A stretch of DNA of 64,000 bases from G965216905 sp965216905 (lineage in GTDB: Bacteria > Actinomycetota > Acidimicrobiia > Spongiisociales > ZC4RG35): contig OZ244213.1 in the NCBI GenBank assembly GCA_965216905.1, forward strand, positions 1,116,001 through 1,180,000. Reading direction: 5' to 3'. This document shows positions 18,323-26,916 of this stretch, piece after piece. The position numbers were made by a program, and so were the translations under genes. The notes under the pieces were generated by a model, which was not told where the DNA came from, made no database searches, and saw only the letters and a program-made list of their open reading frames with translations. Numbering within the stretch: the first letter of the stretch is position 1; each line of letters starts with the position of its first letter.

Positions 18323-19525
18323 TCACTCGGAGTCCGGCGCCCGGACCATGCCGGCCCCACCGTCGGCGAGGCTCAGCGACTCGATCGCCCGAGCGTTGCC
18401 GGTCAACGCTCCCATGAGCTGCGCCGGATCGACGGTCCCGGTCTGTGCCAGCAGGCGTTCGGCCCAGAGCGCCGCCACTCCGGCCACGTGCGGTGTCGCC
18501 ATGCTGGTCCCGCTCAGCGAACGAAGCCCGCCGCCCAGCCCGGCGGAGGTCACGTCGACGCCGGGACCGGCGATCTTGGCTCCGGTGTTCGAGAAGGCGG
18601 CCACCTCCACACCGTCGCCCGATCGGCCGACGGCGGCCACGGACAGAAACCCGCGACTCGCCGCAGGAGGAGCAACATCGATGGTGTACGGCTGGGGGGC
18701 GGAACGGCGGCTCTCGTTGCCGGCGGCGGCGACCAGGAGCGCCGACTGCCCGAATCGAAACTGCGCGCCGACATAGGCGGCCAACGCCTCGAGCAGCCGG
18801 AGGTTGTCCCGATAGGCCGAAAGGGCACGCGAGGTGGCCGCCTCCACCGGCCAGCCGGCACCGGTCAGCCGTTTCACGAAACCCGGGAAGTCGATGCCGA
18901 GTGACATCGAGATCACCGAAGCCCCTTCGTCGACACACCATTGGATGGCCTCGGCGATGGTGTCGCTGCCCCCACCGGACCCACCCAACACCTTCCCGAC
19001 GAGCAGCCTGGTCACTCCGGTGGCCACCCCGATCCGCGTGCCGTCGACATCCCGACCGGCGATGGTCCCCGCGCAGTGGGTGCCATGGCCGTTGGTGTCC
19101 CCATCACCCGAGCCGGTGAAGTCTCGCTGGACGACGTCGATGCCGGAGAACGCCGGATGCGACGCCTCGATGCCCGTGTCCAGCACTGCCACCGTCACGC
19201 CGGACCCTGTCATCGGTGACGTCAGCGCTCCTACCGCCTCCACCCCCCACGTCACGGTGTCCGTCGTGGTGCCCGGCTCCTCGAATGGTTCGATGAGGGA
19301 CAGGGGCATCGCCTCGGCGACGAATCGTCCTGGCTGCTGCCGTTCACGGTGAGCCTCTTCATCGGTCAGGGAACCTCGAGCAACCCCGAGGTCGAGCGGT
19401 TCCTCCCCTCCCGGCTCTCCTCGGGTCGGACCGAGACCGCCACCGTCATCCGAGGGGGGCACGAGTCCGGCTGCCTCCAGGATCGCAGGGTCCACATCGA
19501 TCACGACGTACTGCTGGTCTTCCAT
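18323..19525 (-). CDS. Subtilase (S8) without signal peptide
   Basis: A 400-residue protease with Asp116 (VAVLDTGIE), His147 (NGHGTHCAG), Asn270 (AAAGNES) and Ser341 (SGTSMATPH). Residues 1 to about 100 are acidic and hydrophilic and may be a propeptide. No signal peptide or membrane helix is seen, unlike the two exported subtilases in this window, so it is probably intracellular or non-classically exported. ATG 19525 has GAAAGGTG about eight bases upstream. Confidence 0.9.
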   Translation of the reverse strand: MEDQQYVVIDVDPAILEAAGLVPPSDDGGGLGPTRGEPGGEEPLDLGVARGSLTDEEAHRERQQPGRFVAEAMPLSLIEPFEEPGTTTDTVTWGVEAVGALTSPMTGSGVTVAVLDTGIEASHPAFSGIDVVQRDFTGSGDGDTNGHGTHCAGTIAGRDVDGTRIGVATGVTRLLVGKVLGGSGGGSDTIAEAIQWCVDEGASVISMSLGIDFPGFVKRLTGAGWPVEAATSRALSAYRDNLRLLEALAAYVGAQFRFGQSALLVAAAGNESRRSAPQPYTIDVAPPAASRGFLSVAAVGRSGDGVEVAAFSNTGAKIAGPGVDVTSAGLGGGLRSLSGTSMATPHVAGVAALWAERLLAQTGTVDPAQLMGALTGNARAIESLSLADGGAGMVRAPDSE

Positions 19526-19739
19526 CCTCGTCACCTTTCCGCAGCCTTCCCGCTGCTCTCCGAAGGACGACCCGCTTCGAGCCTGCCTGATACTCGAATC
19601 GAGCCTGGTGCGGTCAGCCGGACCAGGTGCCGGCAGTGTGCCGTTCGGCTCTGATGGAAAGGTGAACGTATCAGTGGTTCGGCATCGACCTCGTTCCTGC
19701 TCGAGGGGGTAGGTTCGGAGTGGAACCCGAGGAGGACGC

Positions 19740-21506
19740 GTGAGTTGGCACGAGTGGTTCGACGGTCGAGGCCATCCATCCGAGCACGATCCGGGACCTC
19801 CCAAGAACCGCCGCTGGGCGCGGCTGTTCGCCGAGGTCCCCAACTACCGAGGCTTGGGAGTCGCGGTCACCGGGCGAGAGTCGTTTCGGTGGCACTTCGG
19901 TCCCATGTTCTACCGGGGTCGCCTGGGCGACGGTCAGGTCAAGGTGCTGATCGTCGGCCAGGAGGGTGCACAGGACGAGTCGCTGTCGCATCGCTCGTTC
20001 ACCGGGGGGACCGGTGCACGCATGCAGCACGGCCTCAACCACGTGGGAATCACCCGTTCCTACCTCTTTCTGAACACGTTCTGCTATCCGATCTTCGGAC
20101 AGTACGGGGGCCACCTGCGATGGCTGGCCCAGGATCCGGCCTCTCCCATCGTGCGCCACCGGCACGAGGTGTTCGACTATGTCGTCGATCGGAACGACCT
20201 GCAGCTCGTCATCGCCGTCGGGACCGCAGCCAAGGAATCGGTCGCCACCTGGTTCGAGTCCCATGGGGTGACAGCCGATCCACGCCGGCTCCACACCGCA
20301 TCGGCCGAGCAGGTCTCACCACGGCTGCGGGCGATCGGCGTGATGCACCCGGGTGGAGCGGCCTCGGGTGGAACGGCCGCCATCAAGAAGGACTTCCAAC
20401 GCGCCATGCGTCAGATCGAGCGGTGGCGGCGCCAGGACGCCGACTGGCTGATCCCGGACCCCGACGGTGTTCCGGGTAGGGCCGCCGACTACCGCTACCG
20501 GTCGGCACCGATTCCATTTCGGGACTTCCCGTTCGGCACGAGTTGGAGGTTGGGCCGGGGATCCACTTCCAGCAACCGGAAAGACGGCCAACGATCCATC
20601 CAACTCTTCTCGGCGGCAGGGAAGTACAACGGCCGGGGCCACAACCCCCACTACCGGTCGGTGGCCTCCGGAGACGACCGTGGCTACGCGGCCGAGTCCG
20701 GGGACCTCGCCTACGAGCCACCGCGGCACTCGTATCGCGTCTATGACAAGGGCCCGGATCCGGCCATGGCACGACTGCTGATGCCCGACTGGCCCGACAT
20801 GGACGGGGCGGTTTGCCATCCGTCGTTGGGGTTCGGAGCGATCTATCGCGGGCGCCTGGACGATGTCACGATGCTGTTGCTGGCGGATTCGGCATCGGTC
20901 GACGACCTGTTCACCGGCCGGGCACTCACCGGCGAGGCGGGACAGCACATCCAAGCGTGGATGGCGACGGCGGGTATCGACCATCGCTACCTGATCCTCC
21001 GCGTCCCACCGTTCGACCCAACCGGAGCTTCGGCGGCCCAGCGCCGGGCGTGGGTGGATCATCCCGAGACCGTGAATGCCTACAGCGCCATCGTCGAACA
21101 GGTCCGAGGGCGAAGTCGCCGACTGGGACCCATCGTGGCGATCGGCACGTCGTCTCGACGGCTGGCCGGCCGGCTCGGCCTCGAGGCCATCCCCATGACC
21201 GGGTACCGGCGGCGTGCCTGGACGACCGATTGGAACCGTGCGCTGGCCGACCTGAAGGGGAAGCGATACCGAAAGGACCGCCGAGCTTCGTTCGTCTACG
21301 ACGGCCGTCGGGGCCAGATTCCGCGGACCGACCTCCCGTTCGGCACCCTTCGATGGCAGGGCACGTCTGGTTCTCGGGGGGTTGCCGGGCTCGTCGGCGG
21401 CCACACGACCGGCGACTACTACAAGCTGTTCGTGCCGCGGTGGGTGTTCGATCTCGACCCGGCACCGCTGTCTCGGTCGGAGCGAAAGGCGATCGACGAT
21501 GCCTGA
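19740..21506 (+). CDS. Tandem uracil-DNA-glycosylase-fold protein
   Basis: A 588-residue protein that seems to hold two diverged UDG-superfamily domains. The first (about 40-235) shows VLIVGQEGAQDE, then SFTGGTGARM, VIAVGTAA and GVMHPGG, in the order seen in family 4/5 UDGs. The second (about 355-490) repeats the layout: MLLLADSASVDD, ALTGEAGQHI, PIVAIGTSS. The usual acidic or Asn catalytic residues are not clearly kept in the second copy. GTG 19740 follows GGAGGA. The start of the amidohydrolase gene overlaps its stop by eight bases. The substrate is unknown; base excision or base binding is inferred. Confidence 0.7.
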   Translation: MSWHEWFDGRGHPSEHDPGPPKNRRWARLFAEVPNYRGLGVAVTGRESFRWHFGPMFYRGRLGDGQVKVLIVGQEGAQDESLSHRSFTGGTGARMQHGLNHVGITRSYLFLNTFCYPIFGQYGGHLRWLAQDPASPIVRHRHEVFDYVVDRNDLQLVIAVGTAAKESVATWFESHGVTADPRRLHTASAEQVSPRLRAIGVMHPGGAASGGTAAIKKDFQRAMRQIERWRRQDADWLIPDPDGVPGRAADYRYRSAPIPFRDFPFGTSWRLGRGSTSSNRKDGQRSIQLFSAAGKYNGRGHNPHYRSVASGDDRGYAAESGDLAYEPPRHSYRVYDKGPDPAMARLLMPDWPDMDGAVCHPSLGFGAIYRGRLDDVTMLLLADSASVDDLFTGRALTGEAGQHIQAWMATAGIDHRYLILRVPPFDPTGASAAQRRAWVDHPETVNAYSAIVEQVRGRSRRLGPIVAIGTSSRRLAGRLGLEAIPMTGYRRRAWTTDWNRALADLKGKRYRKDRRASFVYDGRRGQIPRTDLPFGTLRWQGTSGSRGVAGLVGGHTTGDYYKLFVPRWVFDLDPAPLSRSERKAIDDA

Positions 21507-23124
21507 CATCATCGATCCGCTCGACGGACCTGCGTTCGGTTTGGAGGGCCGCATCGTCACGATGGACGACGCCCACCGCGTCCTCGGTCGGGGTGTCGTG
21601 TGGGTCGATGGCGGCGTGATCCAATCGGTCGGTGACGAGGGTGCGCCACCGCCCGGCATGGAAGGCGCGCCCATCATCCGAACCGGCGGCACGATCTATC
21701 CCGGAATGATCGAACTCCACAACCACCTCCCGTACAACGTCCTGCAGATGTGGCGGGTGCCGGAGCCGTACCAGAACCGCAGTCAATGGGGCCGACATCC
21801 CGAGTACCGGAAGCTGGTCAGCGGGCCGATGAAGGTGCTCGGCAAGACGGCCGGGTACATCGAGGCGGTCGTCCGGTACGTCGAGGTCAAGGCGCTGGTG
21901 GCGGGGGTCACCACGAGCCAAGGCATCGCGCTGTACTCGAACGCCAACACCCGTCGCTACCACCGCGGGCTCGTTCGCAATGTCGAGGACACCAACGATC
22001 CTGCGCTCCCGGAGGCCGACAGCCGGGTTGCCGATGTCGACGACGCCGCTTCATTCGCCGACCGTCTGGCGCGCGGCAAGCGGGTGATCCTCCACCTTTC
22101 CGAGGGTGTGGACGAACGGGCGCGCGGCCACTTCCTGGCACTGCAGACCGGGGACGGTCGGTGGGCGATCAACGAGGCGCTGGTCGGCATCCATGCCGCC
22201 GGTTTGCTCGACGAGGACCTGGCGACCCTGGCGAGGCATGGCGGCTCGATGGTGTGGTCGCCATCGTCGAACCTCATGCTGTACGGGGGGACGGCACGAA
22301 TCGGAACCGCCCGTCGCGAGGGAGTGAACATCTGCCTCGGTTCCGATTGGTCTCCCACCGGCTCGAAGAACCTCCTGGCCGAACTGAGATTCGCCAGGAC
22401 TGCGGCCGCTGCGTTCGACTGGATGGTCACCGAGCGAGACCTCGTCGACATGGTCACGAGAAACCCGGCGCGAGCGCTGGGCTGGGGGCACGTGCTCGGC
22501 TCCGTCGCCGCCGGGATGCGCGCCGACCTGATGGTGGTCCATGGCCGCCGCGGCGATCCGTACCGTCGACTCTTCGACGCAACGGAGCGGAGCGTCGTGC
22601 TGGTCGTCGTCAACGGCGTGCCCCGATACGGACAGCCGCGCTTCATCGCCGGTGGCGAGCCTCTTCGCGTCGGCGGGAGCCGGCGCCGCCTTTTCCTCGA
22701 CCAGGCAAGCGTCGACCCCATCGTCGCCGAGGTCGGCTACGACGAAGCGGTCGATCGCCTCCAAGACGGCCTGGATCGACTCCCCGAGTTGGCTGCGGCG
22801 CTCGAGGCCGAGGTCGGGGTGGTCGCCGCCGATCTCGGCGGAACGCGTGGGGTTCCGCCAGCGACCGATCTGGGCATCGCCCGTGGAGGGGAACGGTGGG
22901 TCCTCGAACTGGAGGACGAAGAGCCGGATGGGACGACGATGCGGCCCGAGATGGGATTCGAGCCGGCGGTACCCGACCTCGGTCCGATGCGAGCCTCCCG
23001 GCCACTGTCCGAGATCCTGGAACCGCTGGAACTCGACCGCCTGACCGTCATCGACGACGGCAGGTACGACGACCGCCTTGCCGACCAAGCCAACCTCCCG
23101 CAGCCGGTCCGCCAACTCCTCTGA
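21499..23124 (+). CDS. Metal-dependent amidohydrolase (TRZ/ATZ-like)
   Basis: A 541-residue amidohydrolase-superfamily enzyme. The ELHNHL motif (His-x-His), a later VILHLSEG His, a GIHAAG His and CLGSDWSPTG Asp form the usual mononuclear metal site. Deaminases of heterocyclic bases share this arrangement. The C-terminal 150 residues extend past the barrel and are acidic. Its ATG overlaps the end of the tandem UDG-fold gene, so both proteins should be made together. It may process a base or nucleoside, but this is inference from context. Confidence 0.82.
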   Translation: MPDIIDPLDGPAFGLEGRIVTMDDAHRVLGRGVVWVDGGVIQSVGDEGAPPPGMEGAPIIRTGGTIYPGMIELHNHLPYNVLQMWRVPEPYQNRSQWGRHPEYRKLVSGPMKVLGKTAGYIEAVVRYVEVKALVAGVTTSQGIALYSNANTRRYHRGLVRNVEDTNDPALPEADSRVADVDDAASFADRLARGKRVILHLSEGVDERARGHFLALQTGDGRWAINEALVGIHAAGLLDEDLATLARHGGSMVWSPSSNLMLYGGTARIGTARREGVNICLGSDWSPTGSKNLLAELRFARTAAAAFDWMVTERDLVDMVTRNPARALGWGHVLGSVAAGMRADLMVVHGRRGDPYRRLFDATERSVVLVVVNGVPRYGQPRFIAGGEPLRVGGSRRRLFLDQASVDPIVAEVGYDEAVDRLQDGLDRLPELAAALEAEVGVVAADLGGTRGVPPATDLGIARGGERWVLELEDEEPDGTTMRPEMGFEPAVPDLGPMRASRPLSEILEPLELDRLTVIDDGRYDDRLADQANLPQPVRQLL

Positions 23125-23485
23125 GGGCGAGGAGGGTCTCGCCTCGGCCGACCGCGAATAGGAACCTGGATACGTCGCTTTCCCGATGACGAGCTCTACG
23201 CCGATCGATACGTTCGCACAAGAGCCACGACAGCGGCCTTCGTGACGTTCTCTATGACGTCTCACGAAGGCGACTGACACAGAACTGCCGGGTCGGACGT
23301 CCGACGCCAAGGGGGCAATCGTCTGCCAGTCGACGATGTGCGGACCGCAGCCCGGTAGGCGGTTGATCGGTTCGCCGGTCGACCGGTCGGGCGAGGCGGC
23401 GCGTGTTCCACCGTCGCCTCGGCCCACCTCTGATCCCGCTCAACGGCCCGTTGAGATTTCGGGCTCGGACACCGATACAAGATGG
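23125..23485. other. Gene-free stretch with an inverted repeat
   Basis: These 361 bases separate the amidohydrolase from the hybrid kinase. I see no credible gene. The one notable element is the inverted repeat at 23236-23271. The 3' part presumably carries the kinase promoter, but no clear -10/-35 pair is seen. Confidence 0.6.
23236..23271. repeat. 10-bp inverted repeat, terminator or operator
   Basis: GCCTTCGTGA and TCACGAAGGC are perfect inverted copies separated by 16 bases. No T tract follows. It may end the upstream operon or bind a dimeric regulator. Confidence 0.5.
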
Positions 23486-26400
23486 ATGTTCCGAACGCCG
23501 ACGAACGATCGCCACAGCCTCAGAGCTGCCATCGTGGCGTGCGTCGTCTTCGTCCTCGGCGCGGGGGCGGTGCTGGCGCTCACACTCAGAGCTCGATCAG
23601 AGCATCACGCGCTGCTCACGGCCGAGACGGCCACGGCTGCCGAGTCGGTCTCGCAATCACTCGAACTGGCGGTCTCCAATCTCAGTGCCATCAACGGCCT
23701 CTTCCTGGCCGACGCCGAGGTGGAACCCGATGCTTTCGAACGCTTCGCGTCGTCACTCGACCTGAGGCGAAATCCCAACACGGTGGCGGTGGCCCGCCGA
23801 ATCTCGGCCGACGAGCTGACGGTGACGACCACGCGCCTGCGGGAGTGGTACGGCGTCGAACCCTATGAGCTCATCCGCGAGCTTCCCAGCCCGATCGGAG
23901 CACGCGGGGAGTACTACATCGTCACGCATCAGTTCGGACTGGGCGAGGGCGAATCGATCGTCGGCCTCGACTTCGCCAGCGTGCGAGCGCGGTCCGGTCT
24001 GATCGCGGCCGTCGAACGGACCAAGCTCCCACGCTTCGGTGAGGTCACCACGCTGCTGGGTCTCGGCACCAAAGGCTTCCCCGTCGCCGTGCCGATGATC
24101 GATGGCGCCGGTGACGTCGTGGGGATCACCATGGCGGCGGCCGAGGTCGGTCCGCTTCTCGACGACGCGATCGCTGCACCCATCGAAGCGCACGTGTCAT
24201 TCGAGCTCACCGACGTGACCCAGCACCGACCGGTCATTTCCGAGTCCATCGAGGTTGCCGCCATCGAACTGAACCTCGGTGGGCGATATTGGCGACTGAC
24301 CGGACACACCCGGCAGCCATTCTCGCATGGACCGTATCTGCTGGCGCTGGCGCTCGTCGGGCTCGCCGCGATCGGAACCGGGTTCTTGACCCGCCACCTG
24401 CTCGTCAACCGGCACACTCAGGCACGGTTGCAGCGAGTCGAGGCCGAGCATCAGGCCAACCTGGAGTACCAGGCAGCCTTGGAACGCTTCGAGGTGCTGG
24501 CTTCGAATGCGACCGATGCAGTGACCCGAAACACCCTCTCCGGCATCTGTCTGTACGCGTCACCGTCAACCGAACGCATCATCGGCAGCCCGCCCGAGGA
24601 GTTGGAGGGGCGGAGTGTCTTCTCGCTGATCCACCCCGACGATCGCGCGCACGTCGTCGAGTCACATGACGCCATGGTGAGCGGGTCGGCCGACACGATC
24701 ACGGTCGAATACCGCATCGTCGGTGCCGACGGGCGCCCGCGTTGGATCGAATCGGTCTCGCGACTCGTCGTCGGCGTCGCCGGAGTCGAGGTGCAAGCCT
24801 CCTCACGCGACATCACCGAGCGGGTCCAGCAGCGGGAAGAGCTTCGCCAGGCGCGCCTCCAGGCCGAGGCGGCCGGCGAGGCCAAGGCCCAGTTCATCGC
24901 CAACATCAGCCATGAGATCCGCACCCCCCTGAACGCGATTGCGGCGATGACCGACATGGCGCTGGCGAGCGACCTGACCGGCTCACAACGGGAGTACCTC
25001 CAGGTTGTGAAGTCTTCGGCGCAAGCATTGATGGCGATCGTCAACGACGTCCTCGACCTGTCGAAGGCGGCGTCCGGGCAGATGACGCTCCACGAGGAAG
25101 GATTCGCAACCCGCGATCTCTTCACGACGGTCATCCGTTCGTTCGAGGCCGACGCCACCAAACGGGACCTGGAGTTGATCCTCGCCTACGACGACCAGCT
25201 TCCGGACTGGCTGTGGGGGGATCCCGGTCGGATCCGTCAGATCCTGATCAACCTCATCGGCAACGCCCTCAAGTTCACCCACGCCGGCGGGGTCACCGTC
25301 AAGGTGACCCGTCCCACGTCGGGGGGCATTCGGTGTGACATCAGCGATACCGGCATCGGCATCCCCGCCGACCGGCTCGAAGCCATCTTCGACGACTTCA
25401 CGCAGGCAGAGGGCACCACCACGCAGAACTACGGAGGTACCGGGCTCGGTCTCGGGATCTCCCGCCGGCTGACCGAGCTGATGAGCGGTCGGATCTGGGT
25501 GACGTCCACCCTCGGGGAGGGTTCCACGTTCACCTTCGAGCTGCCATTGGAAGCGTGGGAACCTCCCGCCGACTCCGACGAGGCGCGGCCGTTCGTGGAC
25601 GTCGTCACGAGCGATCCGGACGGCACCAACTCCGTCGCCACGCTGCTCGGCGTGGGAGGTCGAAGTGCCCGCCGCGTCAGTCCCGGTGAAATCCGCAACG
25701 ACGGCGGCGCCCTCATCGCGCTCGTCGAAGGGCCCGACGACCCGGTCGGTGTCCAGGCATGCCGCGCGTCGAGCCGGGTACTCGTCATCGACGCCGCACC
25801 GGAACGTGGCAACAGCGACCACTTCCGCCGGCTCGGCGCGGCCGCCTATATCGGCCGGCCCGCCGAGGCGATGGATGTGCTCGACCTGCTCGACGCGATC
25901 GAGAGCGACCGACACGGATTCCTCACCCGCCACGACCTTCGCGAGCGGCGGCAAGTTCGGCACGTGCTGGTCGCCGACGACGTGGCCACCAATCGGCTGG
26001 TCGTCGAGCAACTGCTCGGCAAGCGGGGCCACGTGGTCACCTCGGTCGCCGACGGTCGGCAGGCGGTCGAGGCGATGGAAGTCGAACGGTATGACATCGT
26101 CCTCATGGACGTCCAGATGCCGGTCCTGGACGGGCTGGAAGCGACCCGGCTCATCCGCGAGCACGAGGCGGCCAGAGGATGGCACACGCCGATCATCGCC
26201 CTCACCGGCCGGGCGATGGACGGAGATCGTGAGGCGGCCATCGATGCCGGCTGCGACGGCTACATGACCAAGCCTTTCGACCCTCACCTCTTGTGCGTCA
26301 CCGTCGAGGACCTGTCGGCGGAACAGGCCGACTCCGTCGAGCCCACCGATCAGGCGACGGGCCCGATCGACATGAGCACGCTCGACGCCCACAGCGGTGG

Positions 26401-26707
26401 AGACGTCGAGATCCTCACCACCCTCCTGGAAACCGCCCGCCAGGAGAGCGCCGATCAGCGTCGGCTCCTGAACACCGACGAGACCGATGCGATCGCCGGC
26501 GCCGCCCACAAGCTCAAGGGCATGCTCGGGATGATCGGGGCAGCGGATGCCTCGGCAGCCGCGGCCGCGCTCGAGGAGGCCGCCCGACGAGAGCAGCGCG
26601 AGGCCATCCCAGATCTGATGGAGGACCTCGACTCCGCCCTCATCGTGCTCAGCTCGGCGATCGACGATCTCCTTGGGCGATCCGAGCCGTCCGACGCCTT
26701 GGCGTGA
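23486..26707 (+). CDS. Hybrid sensor histidine kinase (CHASE-PAS-HisKA-HATPase-REC-HPt)
   Basis: A 1073-residue membrane sensor. A TM helix near residues 15-35 is followed by an external CHASE-like domain (about 40-280), a second TM helix (about 285-305) and a PAS domain (about 335-450). The HisKA motif NISHEIRTP contains His476, and the HATPase domain shows GNALKFTH and GGTGLGLGIS. A degenerate receiver-like stretch precedes a good REC domain with Asp875 (LMDVQMP) and an HPt domain with His1008 (AAHKLKGM). This is a full internal phosphorelay. No response regulator gene is adjacent. ATG 23486 lacks a clear ribosome site. The ligand is unknown. Confidence 0.9.
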   Translation: MFRTPTNDRHSLRAAIVACVVFVLGAGAVLALTLRARSEHHALLTAETATAAESVSQSLELAVSNLSAINGLFLADAEVEPDAFERFASSLDLRRNPNTVAVARRISADELTVTTTRLREWYGVEPYELIRELPSPIGARGEYYIVTHQFGLGEGESIVGLDFASVRARSGLIAAVERTKLPRFGEVTTLLGLGTKGFPVAVPMIDGAGDVVGITMAAAEVGPLLDDAIAAPIEAHVSFELTDVTQHRPVISESIEVAAIELNLGGRYWRLTGHTRQPFSHGPYLLALALVGLAAIGTGFLTRHLLVNRHTQARLQRVEAEHQANLEYQAALERFEVLASNATDAVTRNTLSGICLYASPSTERIIGSPPEELEGRSVFSLIHPDDRAHVVESHDAMVSGSADTITVEYRIVGADGRPRWIESVSRLVVGVAGVEVQASSRDITERVQQREELRQARLQAEAAGEAKAQFIANISHEIRTPLNAIAAMTDMALASDLTGSQREYLQVVKSSAQALMAIVNDVLDLSKAASGQMTLHEEGFATRDLFTTVIRSFEADATKRDLELILAYDDQLPDWLWGDPGRIRQILINLIGNALKFTHAGGVTVKVTRPTSGGIRCDISDTGIGIPADRLEAIFDDFTQAEGTTTQNYGGTGLGLGISRRLTELMSGRIWVTSTLGEGSTFTFELPLEAWEPPADSDEARPFVDVVTSDPDGTNSVATLLGVGGRSARRVSPGEIRNDGGALIALVEGPDDPVGVQACRASSRVLVIDAAPERGNSDHFRRLGAAAYIGRPAEAMDVLDLLDAIESDRHGFLTRHDLRERRQVRHVLVADDVATNRLVVEQLLGKRGHVVTSVADGRQAVEAMEVERYDIVLMDVQMPVLDGLEATRLIREHEAARGWHTPIIALTGRAMDGDREAAIDAGCDGYMTKPFDPHLLCVTVEDLSAEQADSVEPTDQATGPIDMSTLDAHSGGDVEILTTLLETARQESADQRRLLNTDETDAIAGAAHKLKGMLGMIGAADASAAAAALEEAARREQREAIPDLMEDLDSALIVLSSAIDDLLGRSEPSDALA

Positions 26708-26916
26708 TCGGCCCGCGGTCACACCGATCGAGCACCACCGACCGTCGGCCGAGATGATCCCGGGGTTCGTCGGCATCGGCGCCTGGTAGCCCGTCGAGCC
26801 GATTCTCCGGTTCGAGACCGGTGTTCCGTCCACGGGAGACCGCCTGGCGACGCCGAAACGGCGGTGCCGACGCAACCGGCCGAGTAGGTTCGAGGAGACC
26901 GGCGCCCGGGGGCACT

